Assembly: GCA_964423615.1 (NCBI GenBank)
Contig: CAYRFQ010000002.1
Location: 177,003 to 241,002, forward strand
From: CAYRFQ01 sp964423615
GTDB taxonomy: Bacteria; Planctomycetota; Planctomycetia; Gemmatales; Gemmataceae
Direction of reading: 5' to 3'
Length of the DNA stretch: 64,000 nt
Every line of letters starts with the position of its first letter. Position 1 is the first letter of the stretch. A program made the translations under genes and the position numbers. Shown in pieces: positions 8,256 through 17,070 of the stretch. The notes under the pieces were generated by a model. The model worked only from the letters and a program-made list of their open reading frames with translations. It was not told the DNA's origin and made no database searches.

Positions 8256-9326
8256 ATGAAGCGACCGAAGCAGTCGCGCATTGTAGTCGAGGGCAAAGCA
8301 TTGGCAGCCGACAAGATCAGTGAATATCTTCAACAGTTCAGCCAGATCCGCAAACAGATGCTCGAACAACTCTCGCGGGTCATCATCGGCCAAAGCGAAG
8401 TCATTGAGCAAATCCTCGCGGCCATCTTCACGCGGGGTCACTGCTTGCTCGTGGGCGTCCCTGGTTTGGCGAAGACGCTCATGGTTAGCGCGATCAGCCG
8501 AATTCTTGACATTCAGTTCAAGCGGATCCAGTTTACCCCCGACCTGATGCCGTCGGACATCACCGGAACGATGATTCTGGACGAGCAAGAAACCGGCCGA
8601 CGGTCGTTTCGGTTCGTCCACGGGCCGATCTTTACGAATATCTTGTTGGCTGACGAAATCAACCGAACGCCGCCGAAAACCCAAGCGGCGTTGCTTCAGG
8701 CGATGCAAGAACGACAAGTTACGGCGGGCCAAGAAACCTACAATCTTCCCGATCCGTTTTTTGTGATCGCTACCCAGAACCCGATCGAGCAAGAAGGAAC
8801 CTATCCACTGCCCGAAGCCCAGTTGGACCGATTCATGTTCAACATCAAGGTCGATTACCCAACGTTCGAAGAAGAAAAACAGATTTTGGACATGGCCACG
8901 CGAGAAGAACAGCCCGAGTTGACCAAAGCCTTGAGTGCCCGAGCCATTTTGAACATGCAGAAACTCGTTCGGAGCGTGCCCGTCGGCGATTATGTCCGAG
9001 ACTACACGACGCGGTTGGTTCGTGCGACGAGACCGCAAGACCCAGCTTCGCCCAAGTTTGTCAAGGAACTCGTCGATTGGGGGGCCGGTCCGCGTGCGGG
9101 GATTTTTCTCATACAAGGAGCAAGGGCCGTCGCGGCCATGGATGGACGGTTCAGTGTCGCCGCCGAAGACGTCAAGAAAGTTGCCATTCCGGTTTTGCGA
9201 CATCGAGTCAGTACCAATTTCCAGGCCCAAGCCGAAGGCAAGATGAGTGAAGACGTTATTAACCAACTCTTGAGCGTCGTCGTTCCGCCCACACCTCAGA
9301 AGTATTCCTCGCGCGGTAAGAAATAA
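8256..9326 (+). CDS. MoxR-type AAA+ ATPase
   Basis: The 356-residue AAA+ protein has Walker A GVPGLAKT, Walker B ILLADEINR, the MoxR motif TPPKTQAALLQAMQERQV, the TQNPIEQEGTYPLPEAQLDR segment, and the C-terminal lid domain. MoxR proteins act as chaperone-like ATPases with VWA partners, here presumably the BatA/BatB pair upstream and the DUF58 protein downstream. I chose the ATG at 8256 because it matches the normal length; an in-frame start at 8148 would add 36 residues without homology. No obvious Shine-Dalgarno sequence precedes it. MoxR normally leads such clusters; here it follows BatE. Confidence 0.93.
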   Translation: MKRPKQSRIVVEGKALAADKISEYLQQFSQIRKQMLEQLSRVIIGQSEVIEQILAAIFTRGHCLLVGVPGLAKTLMVSAISRILDIQFKRIQFTPDLMPSDITGTMILDEQETGRRSFRFVHGPIFTNILLADEINRTPPKTQAALLQAMQERQVTAGQETYNLPDPFFVIATQNPIEQEGTYPLPEAQLDRFMFNIKVDYPTFEEEKQILDMATREEQPELTKALSARAILNMQKLVRSVPVGDYVRDYTTRLVRATRPQDPASPKFVKELVDWGAGPRAGIFLIQGARAVAAMDGRFSVAAEDVKKVAIPVLRHRVSTNFQAQAEGKMSEDVINQLLSVVVPPTPQKYSSRGKK

Positions 9327-9379
9327 CAACCAGTGTTTCTGCCGTGACTCTCCCACGAATGTTCCGAAGGACGATCTCG

Positions 9380-9835
9380 ATGTCCCTCTGGTACCGCATC
9401 TTTGCTCAATCTTCCGAATCAATCGATCCCAATACGTTGTTGGAGCACCTTCACACAACGGGCTATCCCATCCAGGCCAATTTTCTCAAGGATGATCTGG
9501 GGTGGTTCGAGGCAACGTTTTCGTTAGAAGGCAGCGAAGTCTCGCTCCAACTGTTCCACTCCGACGAGAAAGGCGTTCGGGCCGAGCTCGATGCGTTTGC
9601 GGCGTGGATAGAGAGCCAGCACACGGAACTTAATCAAATCGAGTTGATGGAACGCGTTGTGACCGCCAAGCAAGTCTTTGCGTTCGAGATTCCCGACGAA
9701 CAAGCGAACATCGAGAAAGTCCGACAGTTCTGTTACCATGTGAGTGAATTTCTCGTCGGACAAACTCAAGGATTAATGCAAGTCGACGGTGAGGGGTTAT
9801 TCGACGCGGACGGGCAACTCCTCTTGCGAGAATGA
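9380..9835 (+). CDS. Conserved-position hypothetical protein between moxR and DUF58 gene
   Basis: The 151-residue acidic soluble protein begins MSLWYRIFAQSSESIDP, with no signal peptide, membrane segment or domain I recognise. The ATG has a GAAGGA ribosome-binding site at about 9366. It sits between moxR and the DUF58 gene with short gaps (53 and 30 bases), so it is probably co-expressed and may help the MoxR-DUF58 complex. That role is inferred from position only. Confidence 0.7.
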   Translation: MSLWYRIFAQSSESIDPNTLLEHLHTTGYPIQANFLKDDLGWFEATFSLEGSEVSLQLFHSDEKGVRAELDAFAAWIESQHTELNQIELMERVVTAKQVFAFEIPDEQANIEKVRQFCYHVSEFLVGQTQGLMQVDGEGLFDADGQLLLRE

Positions 9836-9865
9836 TCCTCTCTCACACAATCAAAAGGCCATCGA

Positions 9866-10786
9866 ATGAGTCGACCAGAGCAATATCTCAAACCGGAAGT
9901 CATCCGCCAAGTCGCTCGGCTCGACCTCCGCGCGAAGTTTATCGTCGAGGGGTTTCTAGCCGGACTGCACGCGAGCCCGTACCAGGGATTCTCAGTCGAA
10001 TTCAGCGAACACCGCAAATACGTTCCCGGCGATGACCTCAAGGATCTCGATTGGAATGTGTACGCCAAGACCGAACGCTACTACGTCAAGAAGTATCAAG
10101 CCGAAACCAACATGACGGGGTATCTCGTCGTTGACCTCAATAACTCGATGAACTGGGCGTCCGAACATACCCGCCGAGATGCCAAGGAGTCACTGACGAA
10201 GTTCGAATACGCCATTTGTCTTGCAGCGGCCCTGGGTTATATGATGATTTCGCAGCAAGACCCCGTTGGTGTCGTTGCGTGCGGAGATAAGATCCAAGCG
10301 AGCGTGCCTCCGAAGAGCGCTCGTGGTCAACTCGGAACTATCCTCGCGTTGCTTTCGAAGGCCGCAACACAAGAGGAGACGAATTTACCTTTTTGCTTGC
10401 AACAACTCGCGGCTATGACGCGTAATCGTAGTCTGGTGATGATATTCAGCGACCTGTATACGCATCCCGAAGAGGAAGTCATGCGGAGTCTCCACTTGCT
10501 TCGACACCGTGGGCATGACATTATTCTGTTTCATATCCTCGACCATGCCGAACGGGCCTTCCCTTATGATGAGCCTACAAAGTTCGAATGGATTGAGAAG
10601 AAGGAACAGGCTACTGTTGATGCCCACGGTATCCGAGACACCTATCTCGACAATATCAATGCATTCCGAACGTACTATAAAGATGAGTGCGCTAGGGCAA
10701 ATATAGATTTTGTGGAAGTCGATACAAGCGTGGACTTCAGTAAGGCACTGATGGAATATTTGGTGCAGCGACAGAAACGGTTCTAG
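9866..10786 (+). CDS. DUF58 domain protein
   Basis: The 306-residue protein shows the DUF58 core: SVEFSEHRKYVPGDDLKDLD, WNVYAKTERYYVKKYQAE and a VWA-like strand VVDLNNSMNW. DUF58 proteins are partners of MoxR ATPases and have a degenerate VWA fold. The first metal motif reads DLNNS rather than DxSxS, as is frequent in this family. There is no membrane segment, so it is probably cytoplasmic. It ends the Bat/MoxR cluster, about 380 bases before a broken WD40 gene. Confidence 0.9.
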   Translation: MSRPEQYLKPEVIRQVARLDLRAKFIVEGFLAGLHASPYQGFSVEFSEHRKYVPGDDLKDLDWNVYAKTERYYVKKYQAETNMTGYLVVDLNNSMNWASEHTRRDAKESLTKFEYAICLAAALGYMMISQQDPVGVVACGDKIQASVPPKSARGQLGTILALLSKAATQEETNLPFCLQQLAAMTRNRSLVMIFSDLYTHPEEEVMRSLHLLRHRGHDIILFHILDHAERAFPYDEPTKFEWIEKKEQATVDAHGIRDTYLDNINAFRTYYKDECARANIDFVEVDTSVDFSKALMEYLVQRQKRF

Positions 10787-11165
10787 CGGTTGATCCGAGT
10801 GATTTGTCGGAGTTGTCACACCAGGAAAGCGGGGTGTGTCAGTGTTGGTGTTGCAGCCGTGAACCCGAGAGCTTCTCTCGATCTGAACCGGATAAAACGA
10901 TCCATTCACCATCATGCGTTTCAAGTAGGGGACACGTAGGGCCAATCCAATCGGCAAACGTCCTTGTGTACAACCAATCCACAGGAATGCTTCTACCGAC
11001 TCTCAAAGTCTCTTTGCCCATGATGGCACACATGATTTGGGGTATCCCGTTAGAAAATCAAAATTCCGGAAACCGACCTGTGGTTGTTTGAGTAGTAAAT
11101 ACGACTTGCCAAGGTGCAACAATTTAACGACGGCGATTACCACAAACATCACAGGACAATCTCCG
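10787..11165. other. Intergenic stretch after the Bat cluster
   Basis: No supported gene. A 64-codon minus-strand frame (10839-11033) reads rather protein-like (VDWLYTRTFADWIGPTCPLL) but has no ribosome-binding site or recognisable family. It may be a fragment of a lost gene. Confidence 0.35.
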
Positions 11166-11618
11166 ATGACTCCGCGATCTGAGAACTGGCAGAACCCTTG
11201 TGTTGTCCTGGCAACGTGTTGTGTCGTCCTGTGGGGCGTTACATCCAGTTCGGGCCAGAATTGCAGAGCCACTCTTGAAGGACACGCGGAAATGGTCTGG
11301 TCGGTGGCCTTTAGCCCCGACAGCAAGACGGTCGCATCGGGCAGCCGCGACAAAACGATCAAATTTTGGGACGCCACCACGGGCCAACTCAGAGCGACGC
11401 TCGTCGGACACCCGAAGGATGTTTCGTCGGTGGCCTTCAGTCCCGATTCGCAGACCCTCGCGTCGGCGAGTGAGGACAAGACGATCAAACTCTGGAATGT
11501 CACCACGGGAAGAATCAAAGCTACTTTCAAAGGACACGTGGACTGGGTCTATTCATCGCACAGGACGGGTTTTAGAGATAGAAATTGCAGAATTCTTTGC
11601 TCTTGGGATGTGGGATGA
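11166..11618 (+). pseudogene. Truncated secreted WD40-repeat protein
   Basis: A signal-like segment (VVLATCCVVLWGVTSSSG) is followed by two WD40 repeats (GHAEMVWSVAFSPDSKTVAS to IKFWDATTGQ, and GHPKDVSSVAFSPDSQTLAS to IKLWNVTTGR) and the start of a third, GHVDWVYS. There the match stops abruptly: the expected VAFSPD is replaced by unrelated residues and a stop 20 codons on. A functional beta propeller normally needs about seven repeats, so this 150-residue product is probably a remnant left by a deletion or rearrangement near 11560. Gemmataceae carry many such WD40 genes, which readily recombine. A frame starting earlier at 11037 is open, but the ATG at 11166 gives the signal peptide. Confidence 0.7.
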
Positions 11619-11679
11619 CCTCCAAAGAAAAAGGGCCAACGAAGAAGGTTTCGCTGACCCTTGCTGGTAATCACTTCCG

Positions 11680-12114
11680 TCAGTGTGCGATAATACTCTC
11701 GATCAACCCGAGCAAGACAGTCATGTCGATGTTGACGAGGTCCAGAAGATGGAACCCCACCAGCACGAGCATAACGTCGGCGATTCCGAGAACGTAAGGT
11801 GCGACCTTGCCCCTCCACTCACGCAACCGTTTGACCATCGCACTCAACTTGTCCGATCCGGACTGCCAGGCGAAATGCCGGGCTTCCAAGTGATCACGAC
11901 GTTGCACGATGCGGCCTAATTCATACTGCTGCTTGGCAGTCGAGTATGGGTCGGACCTATTGCTGTTACCTTGTCGTGGGATTGGCTCGTCTGCCAGCTT
12001 CTGAGCTTCAAGGACCAGCCGGGCATACTTTCTTTCGAACTTGTTTGCGCGACGCTGGAACAGAAACTGGAGCAAACCAAGAAAGATCAGAATCAACAGA
12101 TACAGAAGGATCAT
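11680..12114 (-). CDS. Small two-helix membrane protein of unknown function
   Basis: The 144-residue protein has an N-terminal membrane segment (LLYLLILIFLGLLQFLF), a charged helical middle (FERKYARLVLEAQKLADE, and ELGRIVQRRDHLEARHF) and a C-terminal hydrophobic segment (MLVLVGFHLLDLVNIDMTVL). The ATG at 12114 has a strong AAGGAG site; in-frame codons further upstream are not needed. No family is recognised. It converges on the truncated WD40 gene. Confidence 0.6.
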   Translation of the reverse strand: MILLYLLILIFLGLLQFLFQRRANKFERKYARLVLEAQKLADEPIPRQGNSNRSDPYSTAKQQYELGRIVQRRDHLEARHFAWQSGSDKLSAMVKRLREWRGKVAPYVLGIADVMLVLVGFHLLDLVNIDMTVLLGLIESIIAH

Positions 12115-12608
12115 GGTTTCTCCTTGGAGTCCGGCGAACATTTCACGCCTACAAGGGCGTAGAACGGACCTCGGACTCACTCCTCTTGGATGTCTAACTC
12201 GTCCACTTCATTGGTTAAGTACGATTGTTAAGACACGTCCCTTTTACCTGGGTTCGCGAAAATTCACACATCCGTGAGGTTTGGTTTGTTGAGAAAAGTA
12301 GTTGACACACCGAGCTTGTGAATTTGTTGGTAGCAAAGTTTCGAGTGCGTGCAGCTAGCGTGTACTCAAGTCGAGAGGGCTCGCAAGAGTATGCTCGAAA
12401 CGGGTGGACATACGACCTGACGAGCACGTCGAAGCAATTCAAAAGCTTTTCGTGTCTCGTTCCGTGGCTGTATCAAGAGTTGGAAAGCACGACGAATGAG
12501 CCTGCTACCTTGGTTCGTTTGGGGCACCCAGACATGAATAAGAGGATGTTGATGTGGATTCTGGAAACAGTTAATCATCGTTGAATCGGACGAAGTGAAG
12601 CACGGGAC
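12115..12608. other. Intergenic stretch, no gene recognised
   Basis: Overlapping short frames on both strands (for example 12318-12584 plus and 12366-12578 minus) lack ribosome-binding sites and family likeness. I see no terminator or repeat of note. Confidence 0.4.
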
Positions 12609-13622
12609 TCACGAAAACGTCACACAAATCTTGCCGAAGTGAGAGCCCGTCTCCATGTACCTTAGCGCATCGGGAACTTCTTCAAACCCAAATACTTTGT
12701 CCAGCGTGGGTTTCAGGTTGTGGGCGGCGATCGCTTTGTTCATATCTTCGAACATCTGTCGCGACCCGACATAGATTCCCTGAACTCGGATGTTCTTCAT
12801 AAGGATGGGCAGAGGATTAAATTCCGCTCCGCCTCCGCTCAAAATTCCGATAAGAGCGATGTGTCCGCCGAGCCGAACGGCTTTCAACGACTTGGGCAGA
12901 GTGCCCGCGCCTCCGACCTCGACCACATGGTCGACGCCGACTTTATTGGTGATTACTCCTATCGTTTTATTCCAATCGGGATCGGATTTGTAATTAATGA
13001 GTTCGGAAGCGCCGAGTCGCTTGGCTTTGGCGAGCTTCTCGTCGCTGCTTGAGGTGGCGATGACGGTCGCCCCGGCCAGTTTGGCGAACTGCAGTGCAAA
13101 GAGCGAGACACCACCCGTGCCGAGTGTAAGCACCGTGTCACCTGCCTTGACCCCACCGGACACAACGAGAGCGTGCCAGGCCGTCACGGCTGCACAAGGA
13201 AGTGTCGACGCCTCCTGATCGCTCAAATGGGTGGGGACATGTACGACGCCTTCTTGATCCAACAGGACTTGTTCGGCCAGCATTCCCGTTCCACCGCCGC
13301 CAAGGGCGGACTTGGATTTTTCGTCGTCAATCGAGCCGTCGATCCATTTTTGCATGAAGATGCCAGCAACGCGATCACCGACGTTGACACGTGAGACCCC
13401 TTCTCCAACGGCAACGACTTCCCCAACCCCGTCGGAGAACGGTGTGAACGGCAATTGTAACCTGGGATTATATAGGCCTTTGACCACGAGCAGATCACGA
13501 TAATTCAAGGAGCAAGCTTTGACTTTCACCAAGACCTGGCCGTGTCCAGGTCGGAGTTCGGGGCGGTCGACGATGGTGAGGGAATCGATTCCCCATTCCT
13601 TTTGCAGTTCGATTGCTCTCAT
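12609..13622 (-). CDS. Medium-chain dehydrogenase/reductase, quinone oxidoreductase-like
   Basis: The 337-residue MDR protein has the N-terminal catalytic fold (VKVKACSLNYRDLLVVKGLY, then FTPFSDGVGEVVAVGEGVSR) and a Rossmann domain with GTGGVSLFALQFAKLAGATV for NAD(P) binding. The Asn-Tyr-Arg-Asp motif replaces the zinc-binding Cys of classical alcohol dehydrogenases and no structural-zinc Cys cluster is present, so it belongs to the zinc-free quinone reductase-type branch. The substrate is unknown. I chose the ATG at 13622 (MRAIELQKEW); the 24 upstream codons do not resemble the family. Confidence 0.85.
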   Translation of the reverse strand: MRAIELQKEWGIDSLTIVDRPELRPGHGQVLVKVKACSLNYRDLLVVKGLYNPRLQLPFTPFSDGVGEVVAVGEGVSRVNVGDRVAGIFMQKWIDGSIDDEKSKSALGGGGTGMLAEQVLLDQEGVVHVPTHLSDQEASTLPCAAVTAWHALVVSGGVKAGDTVLTLGTGGVSLFALQFAKLAGATVIATSSSDEKLAKAKRLGASELINYKSDPDWNKTIGVITNKVGVDHVVEVGGAGTLPKSLKAVRLGGHIALIGILSGGGAEFNPLPILMKNIRVQGIYVGSRQMFEDMNKAIAAHNLKPTLDKVFGFEEVPDALRYMETGSHFGKICVTFS

Positions 13623-14083
13623 GGCGGTCTCGTGTTTTCGAGGAGAAACGTTTTCCCGCCAGTGTAACAGATCGGGTAAGACCAGAAATGCCAAACTTCA
13701 ACAAGAGTGGTGTGCCCGGAGGATCACTTCGTCTTTTGCTTGCGGAATGAAGGGACTCGTTCGTTGTCGAGCCGTAACAGACATAGCTGCCGAGACGAAT
13801 AAGCAAACGTTATCCGAGTTGAATGTCAGGGTTTCACCGTCCGCAATGGAGGCGATTCGGTGGACAAAAGTGGTCACGGAATCTGTGGTCTTGATGAGTC
13901 TAGTTGTTCGTTGTTGGGTGACTTTTACCGAAATAAGAACACGAGCACTATGGCCGTTTTTCCAAAAGGTGTTGTCGACAGCCTTTTTCGACGAACAATG
14001 ACGATTAGGAAGAGTTGTGACCTCTTCTATCTTGCCCATCTCATGAGTCTGTTGGCTTTTCGAATGGAGAAAGCGAGGGGATC
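13623..14083. other. Intergenic stretch, no gene recognised
   Basis: Several overlapping frames exist on both strands (13519-14001 plus, 13698-14039 minus, 13860-14231 plus). None has a family match by eye or a ribosome-binding site, and the last two overlap the DUF1569 gene out of frame. Confidence 0.4.
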
Positions 14084-14569
14084 GTGGCCATCAAAACCCA
14101 TCTCGTATCGGACCGAAGATCGGTCCACTATGACACTTTTGATGACTTGCGTTGTGATGTGGAGAGCTTGGTTGGTGGCAAGGTGCGGACCGTCGGGAAT
14201 TGGTCGTTGGCCCAAATTCTGGATCACTTGACGAAGATCATGGTCGGGTCGTTGGACGGATACAAATCTGTTTTTCCTTGGCCGATGCGTGTTGTGGCTC
14301 GTCTTCTCTTCAAGAAGCGTTTCTTGACGAAGGGCCTTCCCCCTGGTTTTAAGATTCCGTCCAGTGCAACCGACGTTCAGCCGGAAGACAAACCAATCGA
14401 GGAGACGCTCGTCGAGTTTCGTGATGTGATTCGCCGCCTCGAACAGGAAACACCGCAGGCACTTCATCCAGCGTTTGGTAAACTGACTCTGGACGAGTGG
14501 AAGCAACTCCACTTGCGCCATGCGGAGTTGCATTTGAGTTTTGTTATTCCTGTTGGCAATCCGGAATAG
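14084..14569 (+). CDS. DUF1569 (DinB-like) protein
   Basis: The 161-residue protein matches the DUF1569 family, planctomycete-rich relatives of the DinB/YfiT four-helix fold. Visible landmarks are the VGNWSLAQILDHLTKIMVGS helix with its conserved His, the LPPGFKIPSSATDVQPED loop, and LTLDEWKQLHLRHAELHLSF carrying the remaining His residues likely to bind a metal. The biochemical role is unknown. The GTG start at 14084 has an AGGGG site 6 bases upstream. It converges on the following minus-strand gene, with only about 10 bases between the stops. Confidence 0.82.
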   Translation: MAIKTHLVSDRRSVHYDTFDDLRCDVESLVGGKVRTVGNWSLAQILDHLTKIMVGSLDGYKSVFPWPMRVVARLLFKKRFLTKGLPPGFKIPSSATDVQPEDKPIEETLVEFRDVIRRLEQETPQALHPAFGKLTLDEWKQLHLRHAELHLSFVIPVGNPE

Positions 14570-14579
14570 CCGATTCTTG

Positions 14580-15203
14580 CTATTTTTTGAGCCGATCCAA
14601 AGAAGCCTTAGCCTCCTCCGTCACCATAGCTCCTTCCGCACCATTGGCCAATTCTTCCAAGAGGTCGATGGCAGCTGGTGTGCGAATGTACTCGAGCGCC
14701 TCGAGTGCCCGGTATTGACGCAACAGTGTAGGAGAGTTGGCGAATTGGAGCTGGCTAAGGAGTTTCTCGATCCGAAGTCGTGCTTCAAGCGATCCAGGAG
14801 CTTTTGCCGCTTCTCGGAGGACGGACTTGGAGACCTGCGCGTTTTTTTTCAAGTTCGTCATTGCCCGCAAGCGAATCGCAAACCGATCGCTTCCGAGTTC
14901 TTTGATCCACTTCTTGATCTTCTCCCGATCGGGTTTGGGGATTGGACGCAGTTTGATTTTCAGGAACGCGACACTTTCCTTGGGAGAGTTTGTAAGCGAT
15001 CTAATCGCCTTGAATGCCAAGGCAGCGTCCTTGCTAGCAAGGTTGTCCCAGAGGCCATCGAGTTGTTCTTTGGTAAGGGAGCTTGATTTTTCGGGACTTT
15101 TTGCCACCTTTTCTCCGGCCGCCACGGGCAAGAGCCACATCAAACTAACGCTGCCAACACACAAGACCGCAGTTGTGAGGCGGAGCCAGGAAGACGTTGT
15201 CAT
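14580..15203 (-). CDS. Secreted stand-alone WD40-cap (HEAT-like) module
   Basis: After a signal peptide (LTTAVLCVGSVSLMWLLPVA), the 207-residue protein consists almost entirely of the helical module that in Gemmataceae usually follows WD40 repeats: LDGLWDNLASKDAALAFKAI, LGSDRFAIRLRAMTNLKK, a LRIEKLLSQLQ helix, then LLRQYRALEALEYIRTPAAI and a final VTEEAKASLDRLKK helix. Here it is free of any WD40 domain. It probably acts as a protein-protein interaction module outside the cytoplasm. I chose the ATG at 15203, since the frame upstream carries no homology. The broken WD40 gene 3 kb away lacks exactly this kind of tail, though I see no proof the two were ever joined. Confidence 0.75.
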   Translation of the reverse strand: MTTSSWLRLTTAVLCVGSVSLMWLLPVAAGEKVAKSPEKSSSLTKEQLDGLWDNLASKDAALAFKAIRSLTNSPKESVAFLKIKLRPIPKPDREKIKKWIKELGSDRFAIRLRAMTNLKKNAQVSKSVLREAAKAPGSLEARLRIEKLLSQLQFANSPTLLRQYRALEALEYIRTPAAIDLLEELANGAEGAMVTEEAKASLDRLKK

Positions 15204-15613
15204 TGGTACTCTCGTGTTTGTGAGTTTGGGATTCGTTCCGATGGTCTGTTCCAAAGACGATTTGTGCAGTGTACCGGATTGCGTCTCAGTTTGGGGCACT
15301 TTTCTGGTCTCAGAAAGTGAATTTGAGCCGTCTGTCCTCGCAGTGGGTTTTTGCATGTCTGGCCACTTCCCGGTAGCGAATACATCCGCGTCCTGAGAGA
15401 CTTGAAAGATTGATGGAGGACATTCGTTGGTGAATGTCTAAATCCGGCAACTGCATGGAGTTTTTTGTTGACAAGGAACTGGTGGGGGCATATGGTATTG
15501 TTGCTATTCCCACATAATGCAGGAAAGCCGCCCTTTATCGCGAGCCAATGCCTTCCTTATTCTGCTGGCCTTCTGCGGTAATGTCGCGCGGTGAATCCAA
15601 GGAGACCAATTCA
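15204..15613. other. Divergent promoter region before the DUF1501 gene
   Basis: No gene. It holds a 7-bp hairpin (15419-15425 with 15432-15438) and the promoter at 15468-15496, with a long leader of about 110 bases before the DUF1501 start. Confidence 0.5.
15468..15496 (+). promoter_or_regulatory. Sigma70-like promoter for the DUF1501 gene
   Basis: A perfect TTGACA (15468-15473), a 17-base spacer and TATGGT (15491-15496). The ATG of the DUF1501 frame lies about 118 bases downstream. Confidence 0.5.
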
Positions 15614-16921
15614 ATGTTCAATGTCTGGAGTTCGCGGCGTTTCCAAGATTGTGACGGAGCCACCCGACGAGATTTCCTCTAAGTTGGGGTTCTTGGAGCT
15701 ACTGGTCTGACTTTACCGGCGTTGCTGCAAGCTCGAGCTCAAGCATCTGCTAACAATCAACCCACGAAGAACACGTCAGTCGTCTGGCTCTGGCTCAGCG
15801 GTGGGCCGACTCACGTCGAAACGTTCGATCCCAAGATGACGGCTCCGGCAGAATTCCGGAGTACCGTTGGTGCGGTCCAGACGAACTTGCCCGGCGTCCA
15901 ACTCGGTGGTGTTTTCCCGAAGCTAGCTCGTATGGCTGACAAGGCTTGCTTCGTCCGGTCGTTTGCTCACAGCAACTCGGGCCATGGTGGTGGAACCCAC
16001 TGGGTGATGACCGGATACAACTTTGCCCAAGCCGATAATGGTGGCGGCCAAAGTCATCCGGGGATGGGTTCGATTCTGTCGCGGTATCGCGGCGCGAGCA
16101 ACCAACAATCGGGATTGCCGACTTATGTTCGGATGAACGGGATTCTTGGTGATGGACCCGCTTGGTTGGGTTCGGCTTACGCTCCGTTCGACGTGGCGGG
16201 CAACGCTCGACAGAACATGAACGTTCGAGTCACGATGGACCGTCTCAACGACCGTCAGGGGCTTCTCGATACGTTCGACACCCTCGACCGAAATGTTGAC
16301 CGAAGCGGGCTGATGGAAGGTCTCGACAGCTTCGAAACTCAGGCGTTCGAACTCCTCAAAGGGGATGCTAGAAACGCGTTTGACGTGAACCGCGAGGACC
16401 CACGAACTCGCGACGCTTACGGTACGGACCGACTTGCCCAGCAAATGTTGTTGGCTCGAAGGTTGTGTGAGGCTGGTGTTGGCTTCGTTACCCTCAACTA
16501 TGGCGGTTGGGACATGCACGGTCAAGTTGCTCGTGGCATGAATCGCCTGGGTCCTCGCGTCGACCACGCCGTGGCGACGTTCATCGAAGACGTCCACCAG
16601 CGAGGTTTGGAAAACGACATCTTGCTCGTCGTGACGGGGGAATTCGGTCGTACTCCGCGAGTCAACCGGAGTGCTGGCCGAGACCACTGGGCTCCACTCT
16701 CGACTTTGGCCCTCTCGGGCGGCGGACTGCGAATGGGTCAGGTCATTGGTGAGTCCACGGCTCGTGCAGAACGACCCAAGACGGAACGTGTCTCACCCCA
16801 GGACCTGATGGCGACGGTCTTCCACGTTCTTGGCGTCCCAGAAGATCTTCAGTATCACGACCAAACCGGTCGTCCGAAGCCGATGATTAGCGGTGGCCGA
16901 GTCATTCCCGGGCTGGGGTAA
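15614..16921 (+). pseudogene. DUF1501 protein gene interrupted by one in-frame stop
   Basis: An ATG at 15614 with an AAGGAG site opens a frame encoding MFNVWSSRRFQDCDGATRRD then Phe-Leu, a Tat-type N-terminus. Codon 23 is TAA (15680-15682), where relatives typically have Lys or Arg, and the same frame resumes at once with VGVLGATGLTLPALLQARAQ and continues for about 410 codons to 16921. The body is typical DUF1501 (VVWLWLSGGPTHVETFDPKM, HGGGTHWVMTGYN, GEFGRTPRVNRSAGRDHW), a sulfatase/phosphatase-fold family usually paired with DUF1549/DUF1553 proteins on the planctomycete surface. AAA to TAA is a single change, so this could be a recent nonsense mutation or a base-call error. Starting at the TTG at 15722 would lose the export signal. 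Confidence 0.85.
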
Positions 16922-16952
16922 GCCTTGATTGTTATATCATCCGGAGATCACG

Positions 16953-16990
16953 AATGCCCAAGGCGATAACCGCCTTGGGCATTTTCATTT
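16953..16990 (+). terminator. Rho-independent terminator after the DUF1501 gene
   Basis: TGCCCAAGGCG (16955-16965), loop ATAAC, and CGCCTTGGGCA (16971-16981) form a perfect 11-bp GC-rich stem followed by TTTTCATTT. Confidence 0.85.
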
Positions 16991-17070
16991 GGTCGTTCGG
17001 TTTTTAAAGGTGGTTCAGACCTGGGCGTTCTCGGAGATTTCGCAAGAACTACCCGAACATCGAAAAGGAG

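Noticed and set aside
13519..14001. 160-codon plus-strand frame
   Set aside because: Lies mostly antisense to the MDR oxidoreductase start and has no ribosome-binding site or domain.
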